Below are positions 45,238 through 57,516 of a DNA stretch of 64,000 bases, one piece after another. The stretch comes from Nannobrachium achirus. Lineage: Eukaryota > Chordata > Actinopteri > Myctophiformes > Myctophidae. The notes beneath the pieces are model-generated. The model was given only the letters and a program-made list of their open reading frames with translations. It did not search any database and had not been told where the DNA came from. The stretch is from assembly GCA_963921795.1 (NCBI GenBank), contig OY997647.1:60352357-60416356 (forward strand), given 5' to 3'. Made by a program: the position numbers and the translations under genes. The number at the start of each line of letters is the position of its first letter. Within the stretch, counting starts at the first letter, position 1.

Positions 45238-46081
45238 CACTATACTATAAAGGAAAAAAATACCCCAAAAAATCTGCTTTAACCCTGCAAGACCCAAATT
45301 AATTTCTACTGGCCAAATTTTTTTTTAAAATCAGATGGTGTTGTAGGAGTCCTAATCACAGGAAAATGTAATTTAAAAAAATTAATAATGTTTTTGTAAG
45401 GTTTTATAGCCATAAATCATAAATCATGCTCTAATTTGCATTTTGGGGATATTTTTCACAATATTAACATATGCACATGTTCTAGACATTCTAATGATCA
45501 CGAAAAAAAATATATTACAGGCATTTTACTTATGTTTTAGTGAGGAATAGCTTCAGTTAAAACATGAGATGTTGTTCGTCCAGACGCTGGAATTTCAACT
45601 TCTGGTGTGAATGTCAGTCTCTGTGGGGGGTATTTATATGCAAATATCGTGGCCAATGGCATTGTAATACTAAACAATAGGATTTAATGGTGATGTTAAT
45701 GTGAAAAAAGAACAGGAAAACTAATTATAACATTTTAAAAAAAATGATTTAACATTTTTTGCCAAAAAGCAACGCTGGGCCTTGCAGGGTTAAGTAGCAT
45801 GTGAGGGGTCAAATTAGGGTTTTTTAATGATTCTGAATCCAATGCAAGCATTTGTTTTGCACAAAAAAACATTCCTTGGGCTAAAAACAAGCAGACAAAA
45901 CTATGGTTTAGTGATGAGTCATCACTTTTCAGAGTTTCGTGGGGGCTGTTTTTAGCCCAAGGAATGTTTTATCATGCAAAACAAATGCTTGCATTGGATT
46001 CAGAATCATTAAAACCTCTAGTTTGACCCCTCACATGCTACATTTTTGGTGTTTTTTATTTTCCTTTATAGTATAGTGTAT
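45238..46081. mobile_element. Palindromic element O with a nested TTAA element
   Basis: CACTATACTATAAAGGAAAA at the left is inverted as TTTCCTTTATAGTATAGTG at the right. GTAGCATGTGAGGGGTCAAA and its inverse, and AATGCAAGCATTTGTTTTGC and its inverse, form the stem. The left arm is interrupted at 45279-45793. Related end fragments are near 44785. Confidence 0.75.
45279..45793. mobile_element. 515-bp TTAA element nested in O
   Basis: TTAACCCTGCAAGACCCAAA and GGGCCTTGCAGGGTTAA are inverted, with TTAA at both sides. The interior is AT-rich and without open frame. Confidence 0.85.
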
Positions 46082-46297
46082 AGTAAGTGAATGAGACACA
46101 AACTTTCAGCAGCTGTCAAAAATTCCCCTAGGGATTTTGCAAATGGAATCATGGATTTTCTGATTTGTTATACTCTGAAGTTTCCAAAAATATATACGGT
46201 AGTTTTCATAATCCCCCGAAAACTTTAACGAAATTACACAAGCGACTTGACTAAAGTACAGTAATCCAGCAGTGTGTGAGTGATGTGCTTGGACAAC

Positions 46298-46868
46298 CAG
46301 GGATGTGCTGGCCATTGGGAAAAGCGGGACAACTCCCGAACGACTGGTTCATTCCCGGCCGGTCCAGGCCGGCCATTAGGAAAAAAAATACAAATAAAAT
46401 GTCGGCCTTCGTTGCATTTTGGGGGCTGGGAGGCCAACAAAGTAAATCGTCACTGTCGGGCAGAAACCTTGTATCTCCAAGTTTCAAATTTGTGCATTTT
46501 TTTTTTCGCAAAGCAAAGCCCTGCTTCATCATACAAGGCCATTGCACAAAAGTAGTGAAAACAGCAGATCTACAAGCACACAACGCCTCGCACCGCGAGG
46601 CGTTATTTGTAGATTGGCTGTTTTCACTAGTTTAAATCATTTTTTAAATGATAAATACAAAACAAACGGTTTTGGATACAAGGTTTCCACCCGACAACGA
46701 CGAAATATAACTCATGTAATTGGCCCACTGGCTTGTCACTTGTCATGATCTGAAATGGCAAATCTTTGAGTAGCAGCAGAGCTATAGAGAGATCTCTCTC
46801 TATAGCTCGCAATGAGGGCCTCTACAACTCTTTTTCCCGGGCTGAATCAGGGGCCCAGCACGTCCCTG
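46298..46868 (+). mobile_element. Family G hAT MITE with perfect duplication
   Basis: CAGGGATGTGCTGGCCATTG to GGCCCAGCACGTCCCTG; TGGACAAC at 46290-46297 and 46869-46876. Hairpin 46551-46630 is almost complete with flanks AGTGAAAACAGC / GCTGTTTTCACT. Open frames across it are repeat-derived. Confidence 0.95.
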
Positions 46869-47146
46869 TGGACAACACATCTGCAGCTAGGGGGCAGATG
46901 TTCCCTGACACAGACATCATACCTCTCAAGGTGATATGTCATTGGCTGAGAGGTTGTGGAGTGTGTGTGTGTGTGTGTGTGGTGGGGGGGGGGGTGGTAC
47001 CTATCTGGCAGCAGCCCTGAAAAACAATCATCCCCGTAACGCTTCAGCGATTCCTACTATCAGTCTCATTTACCAACGTTTTGTCTCTGCACCTTTTCTC
47101 TCCCTTTCTTTCCCCTCTTTCTCTTTTGCTTTCCCTCTCCTACTTT

Positions 47147-47150
<4 letters not shown>

Positions 47151-47194
<44 letters not shown>
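47151..47194 (+). repeat. (CT)n microsatellite
   Basis: A pure CT run, lying about 100 bp before family B. Confidence 0.95.
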
Positions 47195-47198
<4 letters not shown>

Positions 47199-47295
47199 CC
47201 CCCTGTCGTTCGTTATCTCATTATCGCTCCCTCGTTCCACTCCTCCACCCGCCGCCGACGCTGGTCCCTCCATCAGTCTCTTCTTCACCTCCATC

Positions 47296-47867
47296 CAGGG
47301 GCGTCACAAGGGCCCGGGGGGGGAAAGTGGGACTGAGTTACTAGGGCCCAAAATAATCTTTTTCTTTAGCTATTGAAAAATAGCAGATATACAAGCTCAC
47401 AGTGCGGCACCGAGTGCCGCGCAGCGAGCTTGTAGATCTGCTATTTTTGAAAAGTCATGAAAATGTGTGCAAATCTTTGAATATATGTATTTTTTAAGCG
47501 AACATTTGTAACTCAAATCTTGCTTCTGGGGGCATCCCTGGAACTAAATATTTTGAGATGGTGGTCCGTGGCCAAATATATATATATCATTTTGGGGGTC
47601 CTTCACGTGAAAAGGTCTGAGCAGCACTCTGACATACAGTCATACATATATTTCTTTCCAAAAAACCTTAGGATTTGAAATATTCAAAGACATACGTGCA
47701 CAGGTTTTCACGATTTTTCAAAAATAGTAGATCTACAAGCTCACAGTGCGGCACTCGGTGCCGCGCTGCGAGCTTGTATATCTGCTATTTTTCAATAGTT
47801 AAAGCAGAAAATAATCAAAGTGAATCCTTGTACCCAGCAGGGCCCAGAATTTGGTGCCACAGCCCTG
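47296..47867 (+). mobile_element. Family B hAT-like MITE
   Basis: CAGGGGCGTCACAAGG to TTGGTGCCACAGCCCTG, flanks CCTCCATC/CCTCATCC. Both hairpins are complete (47373-47449, 47716-47793). Best copy for comparing B with A. Confidence 0.88.
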
Positions 47868-47952
47868 CCTCATCCACATGGTGAGACGCTGTCGGCTCGC
47901 CTTGTGGTCGCCAGCCTCAGCCTTCATTATTCTGCTGCTTCAATTTGTCCAC

Positions 47953-47954
<2 letters not shown>

Positions 47955-48020
<66 letters not shown>
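47955..48020 (+). repeat. (GT)n microsatellite
   Basis: A GT run followed by GCGCGC. A (CA)n run follows at 48144-48190. Confidence 0.95.
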
Positions 48021-48022
<2 letters not shown>

Positions 48023-48143
48023 CTCGCATCCCTCCCTCCCTCGCCTAATCTATAATTGAATCCTCTCATAGCCCAGGAGAGCTGGTCTTTTTAACACATG
48101 CATTTTCAGTGTCGCAGACACTTAGTGTGCGTGTATACACACA

Positions 48144-48193
<50 letters not shown>

Positions 48194-48477
48194 GTTGTAT
48201 TGCTCCGGTCACGAGGGTAGCCGCCGTCCCGTATCTTTTCTGAGCAGGGTCACGCCTCTCAACGCGCACGGACATGCAAACAACCCCCAAGATGCACACG
48301 TCGACAACGAACGCTTCAGTGTCACAACCGGGTGTTTTAACAAAGGAAGGAGTCTGCGTGCATACATTATGAATAGCGTTGTCTGAACCCGTTGAACTCC
48401 TGTAGAGGAGGTGATAAGCCATGTGCGCGATGTGCGTGGCGTCATAAGTTGAGCGTCTAACCAAACATTGAATTACC

Positions 48478-49031
48478 CAGGGTTCCCACGGTCATGAAAT
48501 TCCTGGAAATAATTTGAAATTAGAAAAAATACTTTTTCCAGTACTGGAAAAGTTTTGGAATTTGATCAAGGGTCCTGGAAGGTCCTGGGAAAAAAAATAG
48601 CTATGCATTGTCTTTGGTTATTGATTTTGTTAATACGTCTGAAATGACACATTATACATTGGCCAAATTGTCAAATATTAGAGGCAGAAATTGTGAAAAT
48701 AGCCGATCTACATGCTCACAACGCCTCGCAACGCGAGGCGTTGTGAGCATGTAGATCTGCTATTTTCACAATAAAACCGTGTTATACAAATTTCCTCAAC
48801 TCTTAGTGCTCTTCAGGGTGCCGGGATCCCCAGTTAAAATATGATTATTTCAGGGGTCACGGCCTGAAAAGGTTGAGAACCACTGGCATACACTGCCTGT
48901 CTTTGGGCATTGCGCATGGGAGTAAGCAACCTGTTATTGAGCTGAATTATTGTCATAATAGTCCTGGACATTGGGTTAAATATTCTGGAAATGTTTGGGA
49001 AATTAATTGGTAAAAATGTGTGGGAACCCTG
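48478..49031 (+). mobile_element. Family E hAT-like MITE, complete
   Basis: CAGGGTTCCCACGGTCATGA to ATGTGTGGGAACCCTG. The hairpin 48691-48771 is nearly perfect, with TTGTGAAAATAGC / GCTATTTTCACAA flanks and an ACGCCTCGCAACGCGAGGCGT loop. The CACGGCCTGAAAAGGTTGAG block is inside. Confidence 0.9.
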
Positions 49032-49433
49032 ATTAGCAATAAAACACTGCACAGCGTGGCGCGCTGCGTTCCACACAGTGCCTTACATTGTTTTCTCTCT
49101 TAACAACGCTTTTAATTAGCACCACTCGTGTTGTCACAAGTGTAGCAGAGGGTTGGAGCTGCCCGTGCAGGGTGGGGGGGGTGGGTGGTGGTGGGTGTTG
49201 TCACAAGTGGAGCGTAGGGACGGAGGATGGTGGCGTGTTGTCAGGCTCATGGCCGTGGACATGACTCACACGCGCGCACACGTTGAGAGCGGCAGGCGGC
49301 TCGCTCGCTGCTCAGACAGAGCTTGCTAATTGTCTATGAGGTGTGACTGACTGTGTTCTCTGTGTCTGTGCTCGTCTGCTCTCCCCTGCCAGTGCCCCCC
49401 CCCCCCCCCCAGCCAAATTATAATACCTTACTT

Positions 49434-49720
49434 CAGGGGTCTTCAACAGGGGGTCCAGGACCCCTAAGGGGTCCTCAGAGTTACTACAGGGGGTCTTCCA
49501 AATCTTTGTGTGATAGAAACTTTTTTTTCTCCTTTTTTATATGAACCATAGCGTCCATATTCTGAGAACTTTAGCCAAAAATAGCAGATCGACAGTGGTG
49601 CGAGGCGTTGTCTGCTTGTAGATCGGCTGTTTTCACTAGTTTAAATGATTTTTAAAATGATAAATACAAAACAAACGGTTTTGGACATACAAGGTTTTCA
49701 CCCGACAACGACGATATACA
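49434..49720 (+). mobile_element. Chimera: family F left half joined to family G right half at the hairpin
   Basis: CAGGGGTCTTCAACAGGGGG, GTCCTCAGAGTTACTACAGG and TTAGCCAAAAATAGCAGATC are family F. After the loop the arm GCTTGTAGATCGGCTGTTTT and TCACTAGTTTAAATGATTTT..AACAAACGGTTTTGGACAT are family G. The left flank is F type (AATAGC), the right flank G type (CTGTTTTCACTAG). The G terminus is missing. Confidence 0.85.
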
Positions 49721-51020
49721 ACATGCTGGAGGATTGAGCGAGTAGGCAGGAATGTGAGCAATAGATTGTGGCTATCAATGAGTCCAACCTGCAAACTCAC
49801 ATCTGATACTCGCCTCCTCGCTCGGAGGCGGCACTAAGGCGTCAGTGGAGTGTGTGACCGTTAGGAGTATTGGGATTTGTCCCATGTCTTGAAAACTACT
49901 GGCCATGGAATTGCCATGGAAAGGCCGTATGACACATTCATGAGCTCGCCACCCCTACACAGTAACTACTTTACCATGTTAATGGTTATTTCACTCTGAG
50001 AATGATCTCTCAAACTGTTAGGCTCAATTTCTTTACAGTTGTAAACTTTCTGGGTTAAATTAACACCAAAATCCTTAGTTTATGCTGCAGCATTACTGTA
50101 GCACTCAGTTCTGTTGGAAAGTAGGGTTGCAATAGTTAATCGATTTAATCAATTATGAAAGGATAATTAGTATCCTTTCATCTAGCAAGTCGTTTCAGCC
50201 TCTAATGGGCAGTTTGCCTTGCTGAACACATTCATGTTCCCTCATTGGTGAACTCTTTGAACTATTTGCGTGTGAACTAGTTTGAGTGACCCCATGAACT
50301 ATCCTCTAGCGCCACCCTAAGGCCATTATGCTATTGGGTGTCAGATGGCAGCACTGGCTCAAGGCAGGGGCATAGTTCTGCCGATTTAAAATGACTCCAA
50401 TACGGAGCCGCTAGTTGCGCTGTTTTCCCCCCCGGCCGATCGCAAAAAGAATTGTTCTCCATTGGACCCCATTCATTTTCCCCTTTAGTGTTCTAACCTT
50501 AATTAACATTTTCATGAATACTTTATGGTTCCTATCGCTAGTTAAAAATTGCCTTTCAATCACCATCATATGCGTTTTGTCGAAATTTGGTCCAAATTAT
50601 TTTAAAATAAATGATAAAGTTGTGGGGGGCGTGGCCAACTAAACTGATACCAGCCGGCTGTGTTCTTCTTCGTGTGCTGTATTTCGGGAGGCTCCGACCA
50701 CATTTTCCCATGTATCCCTGCGGTTGCACGTGACCATTGGCAGCCAATAGCATCCTTTGGTGCCTTTACAATCTATGATGGCAACACCCATGCCAAGGAC
50801 CCATGTTGTGTCCTTTGCGCTGCATAGAAACCAATGGCTTCGCTTTGTCCATATATTTTATACAGTCTATGGCTCAAGGGCGTGTTCAGAGCTTGTAGAT
50901 TCGCCATTCTTGAAAATGTATACTTTTCTTTTCTTTAAAAAAAAAAAGATTTTGTCTATCATGAAAGTGGGTAATGTCGAAAGAAGTTTGTAGTATTTTG
51001 CATCAAAACTATTAATATAT
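49721..51020. other. Intron, no gene
   Basis: GTAGGGTTGCAATAGTTAAT (50124) looks like a hAT-type terminus. CCATATATTTTATACAGTCT (50850) is a widespread vertebrate repeat fragment. A decayed right hairpin arm is at 50886-50915. Open frames are short and unrecognised. Confidence 0.5.
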
Positions 51021-51540
51021 CATTGCTGTTGGAAACCTTTTATGTCCAAAACTGTTCCCTTTTTGTTATTTTATAAAAAAAGAAAACAATAGTGAAAATA
51101 GCCGATCTGCAAGCTGACACTACTCCAGGGGTTGACACTAAGGTCTCAGAGGCACTTGCCCGTCGGACAAGTACAGGTCATGTTCTACTTGCCCTCAGGT
51201 CATGGCCACTTGCCCTCATAATCGTAAAATTGCGAATTTTTAATTACCGTTCATTTGAACTTATTTGTTACCTTCTACTTGCTGTGATGTTGCTAGTTTT
51301 TCAATGTAAATGGGTTCCGTTGTGTGGGTCGCTGGCTCGCTGCAAGCAGAAAGAGTCAGCCGCGATTGCAGCAGCTGATCTTCTCTGGAGAGAAGGAGAT
51401 TGATCCTGCAAACGGATTCACATTGATGTTTTGCGAAAATGAAACCCGCTGATTTATAACTAGTTGCAGCTGGCCTGGGTGCTGCTCATCATGTCTTCAG
51501 CTGCATAAAGTGAGCTGGTAGATCAGCTATTTTCAACAGA
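51021..51540 (+). mobile_element. G/W-like half, family P fragment and separated hairpin arms
   Basis: GTTGGAAACCTTTTATGTCC and AGTGAAAATAGCCGATCTGC form a left half ending in the first arm (51094-51115). CAGGGGTTGACACTAAGGTC (51126) starts family P sequence. A right arm GAGCTGGTAGATCAGCTATT is at 51507-51537. The hairpin may have been split by the P insertion; this is inferred. Confidence 0.55.
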
Positions 51541-51541
51541 G

Positions 51542-51705
<164 letters not shown>

Positions 51706-52014
51706 GAGGGAGGGACTTGGGGAGAGAGAGAGGGAGACGGACTCTAGTCCTGTTCAAGAATCTGAAAAAAGACAGATATCTCGTCATGTTTCTCAAACAG
51801 ACCTTTTGTTTTAAGTGGGCAGGCGTTGGCGTCAACCCCTGTACTCTATTGCAACACTCTTTACCAAATAACATAAAAGGTTGAAATATGGAGATACAAG
51901 GTTTCTGCCCGACTACTAACAATATAGATCATTCATACAGACTCCTTTATTTCTGTGCAATATTCTGAGGACGACCTAGATAGAGATATGGATGTTTGCA
52001 AATATATTTGTATA

Positions 52015-52383
52015 TACAGATCCTTCTCGAAAAATTTGAATATTGTGTAAAAGTAAATTGTCTTGAAACTTTCATATATTTCTTGAAACTTTCATATATT
52101 CTAGAAAGATTCATTGGACATTCAGTGAATTATTCCAAACCTTTTTTTGTTACAATTTTGAATTTTTATGGCATACAGCTTATGAATATCAAAAGTCCAT
52201 ATTTCAAATATTACAATATTACACGAGACCACACAAAACAAGGATTTATAATAGAGAAATATCAACGTTCTGAAGTCAGAGTTGCTTGAAGTCCAGTGGG
52301 AAGTTTCCGAAGTCGGTTATGATTTGGGGTGCATCTGCAATGCTTTTTCACACAATATTCTAATTTTTCAAGAAGGATCTGTA
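52015..52383 (+). mobile_element. Internally deleted Tc1/mariner-like transposon
   Basis: TACAGATCCTTCTCGAAAAA and TTTTTCAAGAAGGATCTGTA are inverted, with TA at both ends. GAATATTGTGTAAAAG..CACACAATATTC is also inverted. GAAGTTTCCGAAGTCGGTTA and GATTTGGGGTGCAT are a remnant of Tc1-type transposase DNA. A 21-bp duplication (TTGAAACTTTCATATATTTC) is at 52063-52102. Confidence 0.85.
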
Positions 52384-52752
52384 TGTATTTCTTATAATAT
52401 ATCTACATATATTTTGACATTTTGAGTATATGCTCAAATATACTTCTATAATATGATGTATAAGTTATTGCTTTGCACAGAGCACAGCGTTGATGATGTC
52501 CTATAAGTTGTCTGATAGATTGATGGCTGGCTGGTTGGAACAGCAGGAGTTCTACAGGGTACTGGGACACATGCTGCCACCCTACACCACCGATCCATCA
52601 ATCACACGCACACGCATGTGCACGTGCACATGCACACTCACATACACACTCACACACATGCACACGCACAGAGCAGATGAAGTGAACTGTGATGGGCTGT
52701 TCAAGCATGGTTCGATATGATACCAGCCCCCATCACTGCACCACTCTATCAG

Positions 52753-52905
<153 letters not shown>

Positions 52906-53541
52906 AGAGCGAGAGAGACATAGTGTGTATGTGTCTTTTGTGAGTGAGTGGGTTTTAGAGAGAGTGTTTAAGTATTGTGTGTGTGCGTGTGTGTGTGTTC
53001 TGAAAGTGTGTGACTTTGGAGAATGGGACCATGGCACTGGGAGGTAGAGAGTTGAATAAAGGTACGAGAGAGAAATGAGAAAAATAATTGTGTGTCGGTG
53101 TGTGTGTGTCTTTGGCTGCACGTCCTTTTTGGATAACGAGGGGGTGAAAGTGTGTGTGTGTGTGTGTGCGTGTGCGTGTGTGACACCAGTGCGTCCGTCT
53201 TTGTTAGAAAGCTGCTTTGTGGAAATGTTATTGTGTGAGCGGAAGGATCCAGTAAGCAGCACCAAGCAGTCTGTTCACAGTCCATAATGTCAAACCTCTC
53301 TTGGTTAAATCACTAAACAAATGATAAAACATAGTGGTACTGAACTACAGATACGTTGTGTGTACATTCCCATGTCATTGTGGAAGAAATGATCGTTGTG
53401 CAGAATGGATTCATTGTACGATGCTCTCCCTGGACAAGAATGCATTTATGGGTTTCCATATGAGGCTGATGTGCTGTAACCTTATCCTCTCTCTTGGTGA
53501 TTCACTTATCCTTTTTTCTTTGTATTATGTCTTTGTTGATT

Positions 53542-53937
53542 GCCACCGTCAGGTCGCAGTTACTATCAAAACCTCCACCGGCTGTCTGTCTGTCTGTCAG
53601 TCAGTCACACGTCACACTTTTGCCCTAATCATATCTCTGCCACCGTTGCCCCGATCCATGCCAAAATTTGCGCACACACACTCCTTGCCTGCCAAACAAC
53701 TATCTCCACCCATTTCTCACATGGCCCTCTTCTAGCACCACCATGAGGCCGATTCTTGCAAAACACATTTTTGGACACTGCTCCTACAAATGTTTCCTTA
53801 AAATCACGCAAATCGTTACACAGTATGTCTACAGTCATGTCATCAACATGGACCTGTCACATTTAGCGCCACCATCAGGCCGATTTTTACATGCAACCTG
53901 ACGGTCGCCTATCTCCCGATTTAGGGAGTCTTACTGG
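53542..53937 (+). mobile_element. Family H Helentron-like element 124 bp upstream of the 22-codon STT3B exon
   Basis: GCCACCGTCAGGTCGCAGTT to CTCCCGATTTAGGGAGTCTT-ACTGG|T. CTGT repeats at 53584-53603, CCGATCCATGCCAAAATTTG and TCATGTCATCAACATGGACC are shared with the other copies. Confidence 0.75.
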
Positions 53938-54015
53938 TAATGTGTTTTCGGATTGATGAATATTTGTTCTGTTGTGAGTTGGAGGTTTTAATAAATGCCA
54001 CTTTAAAATTAAAAT

Positions 54016-54016
<1 letters not shown>

Positions 54017-54061
<45 letters not shown>
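54017..54061 (+). promoter_or_regulatory. (CT)21 microsatellite acting as polypyrimidine tract of the 22-codon STT3B exon
   Basis: An uninterrupted CT dinucleotide run is followed directly by CAG and the exon. A length-variable repeat therefore forms the whole pyrimidine tract and is a potential PTB-binding stretch. Its role is inferred from position. Confidence 0.8.
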
Positions 54062-54127
54062 GTGAAAGCAGTGAAGACTGGTTCTGTATTCTGGACCATC
54101 GGGTGCTGTCTGTCATACTTCTACATG
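54062..54127 (+). CDS. stt3b: STT3B next exon, 22 codons
   Basis: The exon encodes VKAVKTGSVFWTIGCCLSYFYM and continues the upstream exon in phase 0: ..FTYYLW + VKAVKTGS.. reproduces the STT3 family order. Most of the 22 residues form one further membrane span of the catalytic subunit. The acceptor is CTCTCAG ending at 54061 and the donor is GTGAGA at 54128, a good consensus. In the family the next residues are V-S-A/S-W-G-G, and no such exon was found in 54128-64000. The exon is short (66 bp) and lies between a (CT)21 tract that is its polypyrimidine tract and a (CA)50 tract starting 15 bases after its end. It is divisible by three, so skipping would keep frame but remove a membrane span. 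Confidence 0.93.
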
Positions 54128-54141
54128 GTGAGAAGAATGGG

Positions 54142-54243
<102 letters not shown>

Positions 54244-54334
54244 CCCTGGTTGAGCGGTGTGAATGTGCATCTTGTACTGATTAGATTAAGAGCCAGACAG
54301 CTTTGTAAGAGTGAAGCAGAGGGACCGGAGCATG

Positions 54335-54900
54335 TTAAACCATTTAGGCCCAGAATTATTGAATGCTTTAACCAGTGAAAATTAGAAGATATACAAGCTC
54401 ACTGAGTGGCACCGAGTGCCGCGCTGCGAGCTTGTAGATCTGCTATTTTTGAAAAAGTCGTGAAAATGTTTGCAAATTTTTGAATATATGTATATTCAAA
54501 GCGAACATTTGTAACTAAAGATTTTGCTTCTGGGGGGTCCCTGGAACTAAATATTTTGAGATGGGGGTCCGTGGCCAAACAAATATCATTTTGGGGGTCC
54601 TTCACATGAAAAGGTTTGAGAACCACTTAACTGAGCTCCAGTTAAGTGAAAAGGAGCTTTTCTTTGACGATGGCTGGCCAGATTGCTGACATAGAAACAT
54701 AGGTTTTTAAAAAAAACCTTAGAAGGTTTCAAAAGACACTTATAGAATCGGCCATTTCTGTCAAAATTCAAATTTTCACGACTTTTCAAAAATAGCAGAT
54801 CTACAAGCTTGCAGCGCGGCACTCGGTGCCGCGCTGTGAGCTTGTATATCTGCTATTTTTCAATAGTTAAAGCATAAAATACCCGTTCTAAATGGCTTAA
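54335..54900 (-). mobile_element. Family A TTAA element downstream of the STT3B exon
   Basis: TTAAACCATTTAGGCCCAGA to ACCCGTTCTAAATGGCTTAA. Hairpins at 54375-54451 (left arm partly decayed) and 54783-54861 (complete). Confidence 0.9.
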
Positions 54901-55245
54901 AAACCGTCTGAATGAATGCAGACACGATCCAGAGAGAGATGAGATCAAATAATGAATCACACAGCAAGAGAGGTGTGAATAAACCACGCCAAATAGAGAC
55001 GGATGAATGCTGAGTTACTGTACGTGACCTAAATTCATAATTAAAATGTTATTGATGAGGTTTGCAGGGGTGATTTACTAGCGTCCATATGGCCCAGTAC
55101 GCCCAGGAAATTGTAGCCAGCCGTCATTATCTGCTAAATTAAAATGTTTAAATCACTTTAATACTGTTGACTATTTGGGTCATTTTAGGGGGAAATATTG
55201 GGTGAAAAACACGCGTAGTCTGGAAGAACTCTGCAGTTCTTTCTA
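54901..55245. other. Intron, no gene
   Basis: Nothing recognised; moderately AT-rich single-copy-looking sequence. Confidence 0.55.
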
Positions 55246-55565
55246 GCTCGGGGAGTTACTAGGGCCCAAGGTGGAGGGGCCTTAATTATTTTATACTTTA
55301 GCTATTGAAAAATAGCAGATATACAAGCTCACAGCGTGGCACAGAGAACAAACATTTGTATCTAAAATTTTGAGATGGGGGTCCGTGGCCAAATACGTAT
55401 CATTTTGGGGACATGGAAACATACGTTTTTCCAAAAAAAGACATTTTCACGATTTTTCAAAAATAGCAGATCTACGAGCTTGTATATCTGCTATTTTTCA
55501 ATAGTTAAAGCACAACATGTGAGTGAATCCTTGTACCCAGGGCCCAGAATTTGGTGCGACACCCC
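55246..55565 (+). mobile_element. Family B element, truncated at both sides
   Basis: GGGGAGTTACTAGGGCCCAA to TTGGTGCGACACCCCA. First hairpin left arm only (55306-55340), second shrunken (55457-55500). Confidence 0.8.
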
Positions 55566-55981
55566 ATGCTCACATGCATGTGCACATATCCATACAGCTT
55601 CCAGCTGATCCCCAGGTAAATCTCCTCAGCTGGGCAGCGCGACAGATGTCAAAATGAAACGGCTTACTGGAATCCAGCGGCCATCGATCGAATTGGACCA
55701 CTGCTGCCCAGCCCTGTCTGTCTGTCTGTCAGGGAAGAGAAACCAGAGAGAGAGAGAGGAGCAGGTGCAAGAGAGAGAGAGAGAGGGGGGGGGGGGACAC
55801 TTGTAGAGAGATGAGATGAGAAGAAAGAACAAAGGATAGGGAGGGGACATACTGATGGGCAGAGAATGAGAGAGAGAGAGGAGGTGAGCAATAGAGCAAG
55901 GTGGAAAGAAACGGTGGATTCCAGCAGAATTGTTAACTTTCCAGTAGGGCTGCGACCGTTTACTTTACGATTATTTACTAC
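55566..55981. other. Intron with (GA)n and G runs
   Basis: GA-rich repeats at 55745-55796 and 55866-55880. Nothing else supported. Confidence 0.6.
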
Positions 55982-56117
55982 TATGGGATGGGACGGTATG
56001 AAAATGTCACATCACGATTATTGTGACAAAAGAAATCGCGATTTACGATATCATCGCGATAATCAAAATCCATTATCCTGGGGTGGAACATTTGCCAAAA
56101 AATAGCAGATCTACAAG
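55982..56117 (+). mobile_element. Family C left-end fragment
   Basis: ATGGGATGGGACGGTATGAA through CAAAAAATAGCAGATCTACA. It breaks inside the first hairpin arm. Confidence 0.8.
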
Positions 56118-56261
56118 ATGGGCTCTGAAGCGTGGCCTACATCTGGCCCAGCTATGGCCTACATTAGGCCTGTCAGTTTGCCTCTAAAATCCCATTCGAA
56201 TTTCATTCATTCATTATTGTTCATTTTCGAAAATAGTCGAATAGTTTATATAATATATAAA

Positions 56262-56302
<41 letters not shown>

Positions 56303-57461
56303 ACATTTTTTACATATAGTTTTTTTTTAAATAAAATGTATAGTTGTAAAATAATAAGCACGTTATTTGTGCAAATTCAGATGCTATAACAGGCTGGGAA
56401 AAAAAGCTAAGCTACAAGCCCTAACTACATTGTATCATCGACGGGCTGTGGGCTTGTAGATCGGCTGGAGGCGTGGCTAGCAGCTAAATTGCTTGTTTAG
56501 ACAGCATGCTGCGTGTCTCCGACTCTCCGTACCAGACGAGCAGTGTGGAGAGAGAGAGGAACAGAGCAGAGCGTAAAAGCCAGCTCCTCTAGTTACTGAC
56601 GGACAAATATTACTTTAGTCTTTGGCTGTCTGCTGTTGTCATACGTTTCTTAAATGTTACTTTCAAGTGAAGCTGGGAAACAGCAGGAGAAATAGCCAAG
56701 TAGCTAACCAGCTAATACTATGATTAAGGAGAGGAGAGGGCAGAGGAGAGAGCTCTGGACTGCAGCCATGCAAACGGTGGTGTCGGGTGTCTCACAGACT
56801 CACACACATGTGCTGTGGCATAACTTTCTGTGTCCACTGTAGTGCATGCCATGTACTGAAACGTAATTGTTGATCATTTGTGACTTGATGAAAGCATTTA
56901 TTTTCGCAATGGAAGGTCAGGAAAAACGTTTATTTTTTATTTTTTATTTTTTTTGTTTTTACATTTCGAATAGTAATTGAAGTATTCGACTTTCATCCAT
57001 TTCTTTAATATTCGAATTATAGTCGAAAATTTCATTCTGACAGGCCTAGCCTACATCTGGTCAAAAACGTCTCAAACTCTGTTGTGGGCAAAGCGAGCCC
57101 ACAATGAACTAATAACTAGCACCGCTCACTTCGCACTAGGTGTGATTTTTCTCTTACAAGCTGATACTATATTATTACTGTAATAATATTCTTTCTAATC
57201 ATTTCTCTTTGACAGTCTGCTACCCTCTGATCCCAACATGTTCGGTCTCTCTCTTGCCTCACTCCCTTTTATTCTCTGTATTCATTTTTTTTCTCCTGTC
57301 CCCTTTGTCCCCTTTTGATGTGCTGCTTAATCAGAAGCCCATTCACTATGAGGTGCTTCTCTGGCAGAAAAATGTGTGAACCATGGGGGCTTGTATGTCA
57401 AGCCCACCCTCATCCCCCCCCCCCCCCCCCCTTCACCTTTGTGTCCGCCGTCCGCACATTA

Positions 57462-57465
<4 letters not shown>
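56118..57465. other. Intron, no gene; hAT-like fragments and (AT)n
   Basis: TAGGCCTGTCAGTTTGCCTC (56166) is mirrored by CATTCTGACAGGCCTA (57030-57047), and TCGAATA motifs lie inside both; possible hAT of about 880 bp. An (AT)n tract is at 56263-56300. A decayed hairpin is at 56401-56466. A C run is at 57418-57431. Confidence 0.5.

Positions 57466-57512
<47 letters not shown>
57466..57512 (+). repeat. (CA)n microsatellite, left part
   Basis: A CA run interrupted by family C at 57513 and continued at 57948-58047. Confidence 0.95.

Positions 57513-57516
<4 letters not shown>

Noticed and set aside
56118..57047. hAT of about 880 bp bounded by AGGCCTGTCA / TGACAGGCCTA
   Set aside because: The inverted ends are suggestive, but flanking duplication could not be found, so it is mentioned only as a possible fragment.
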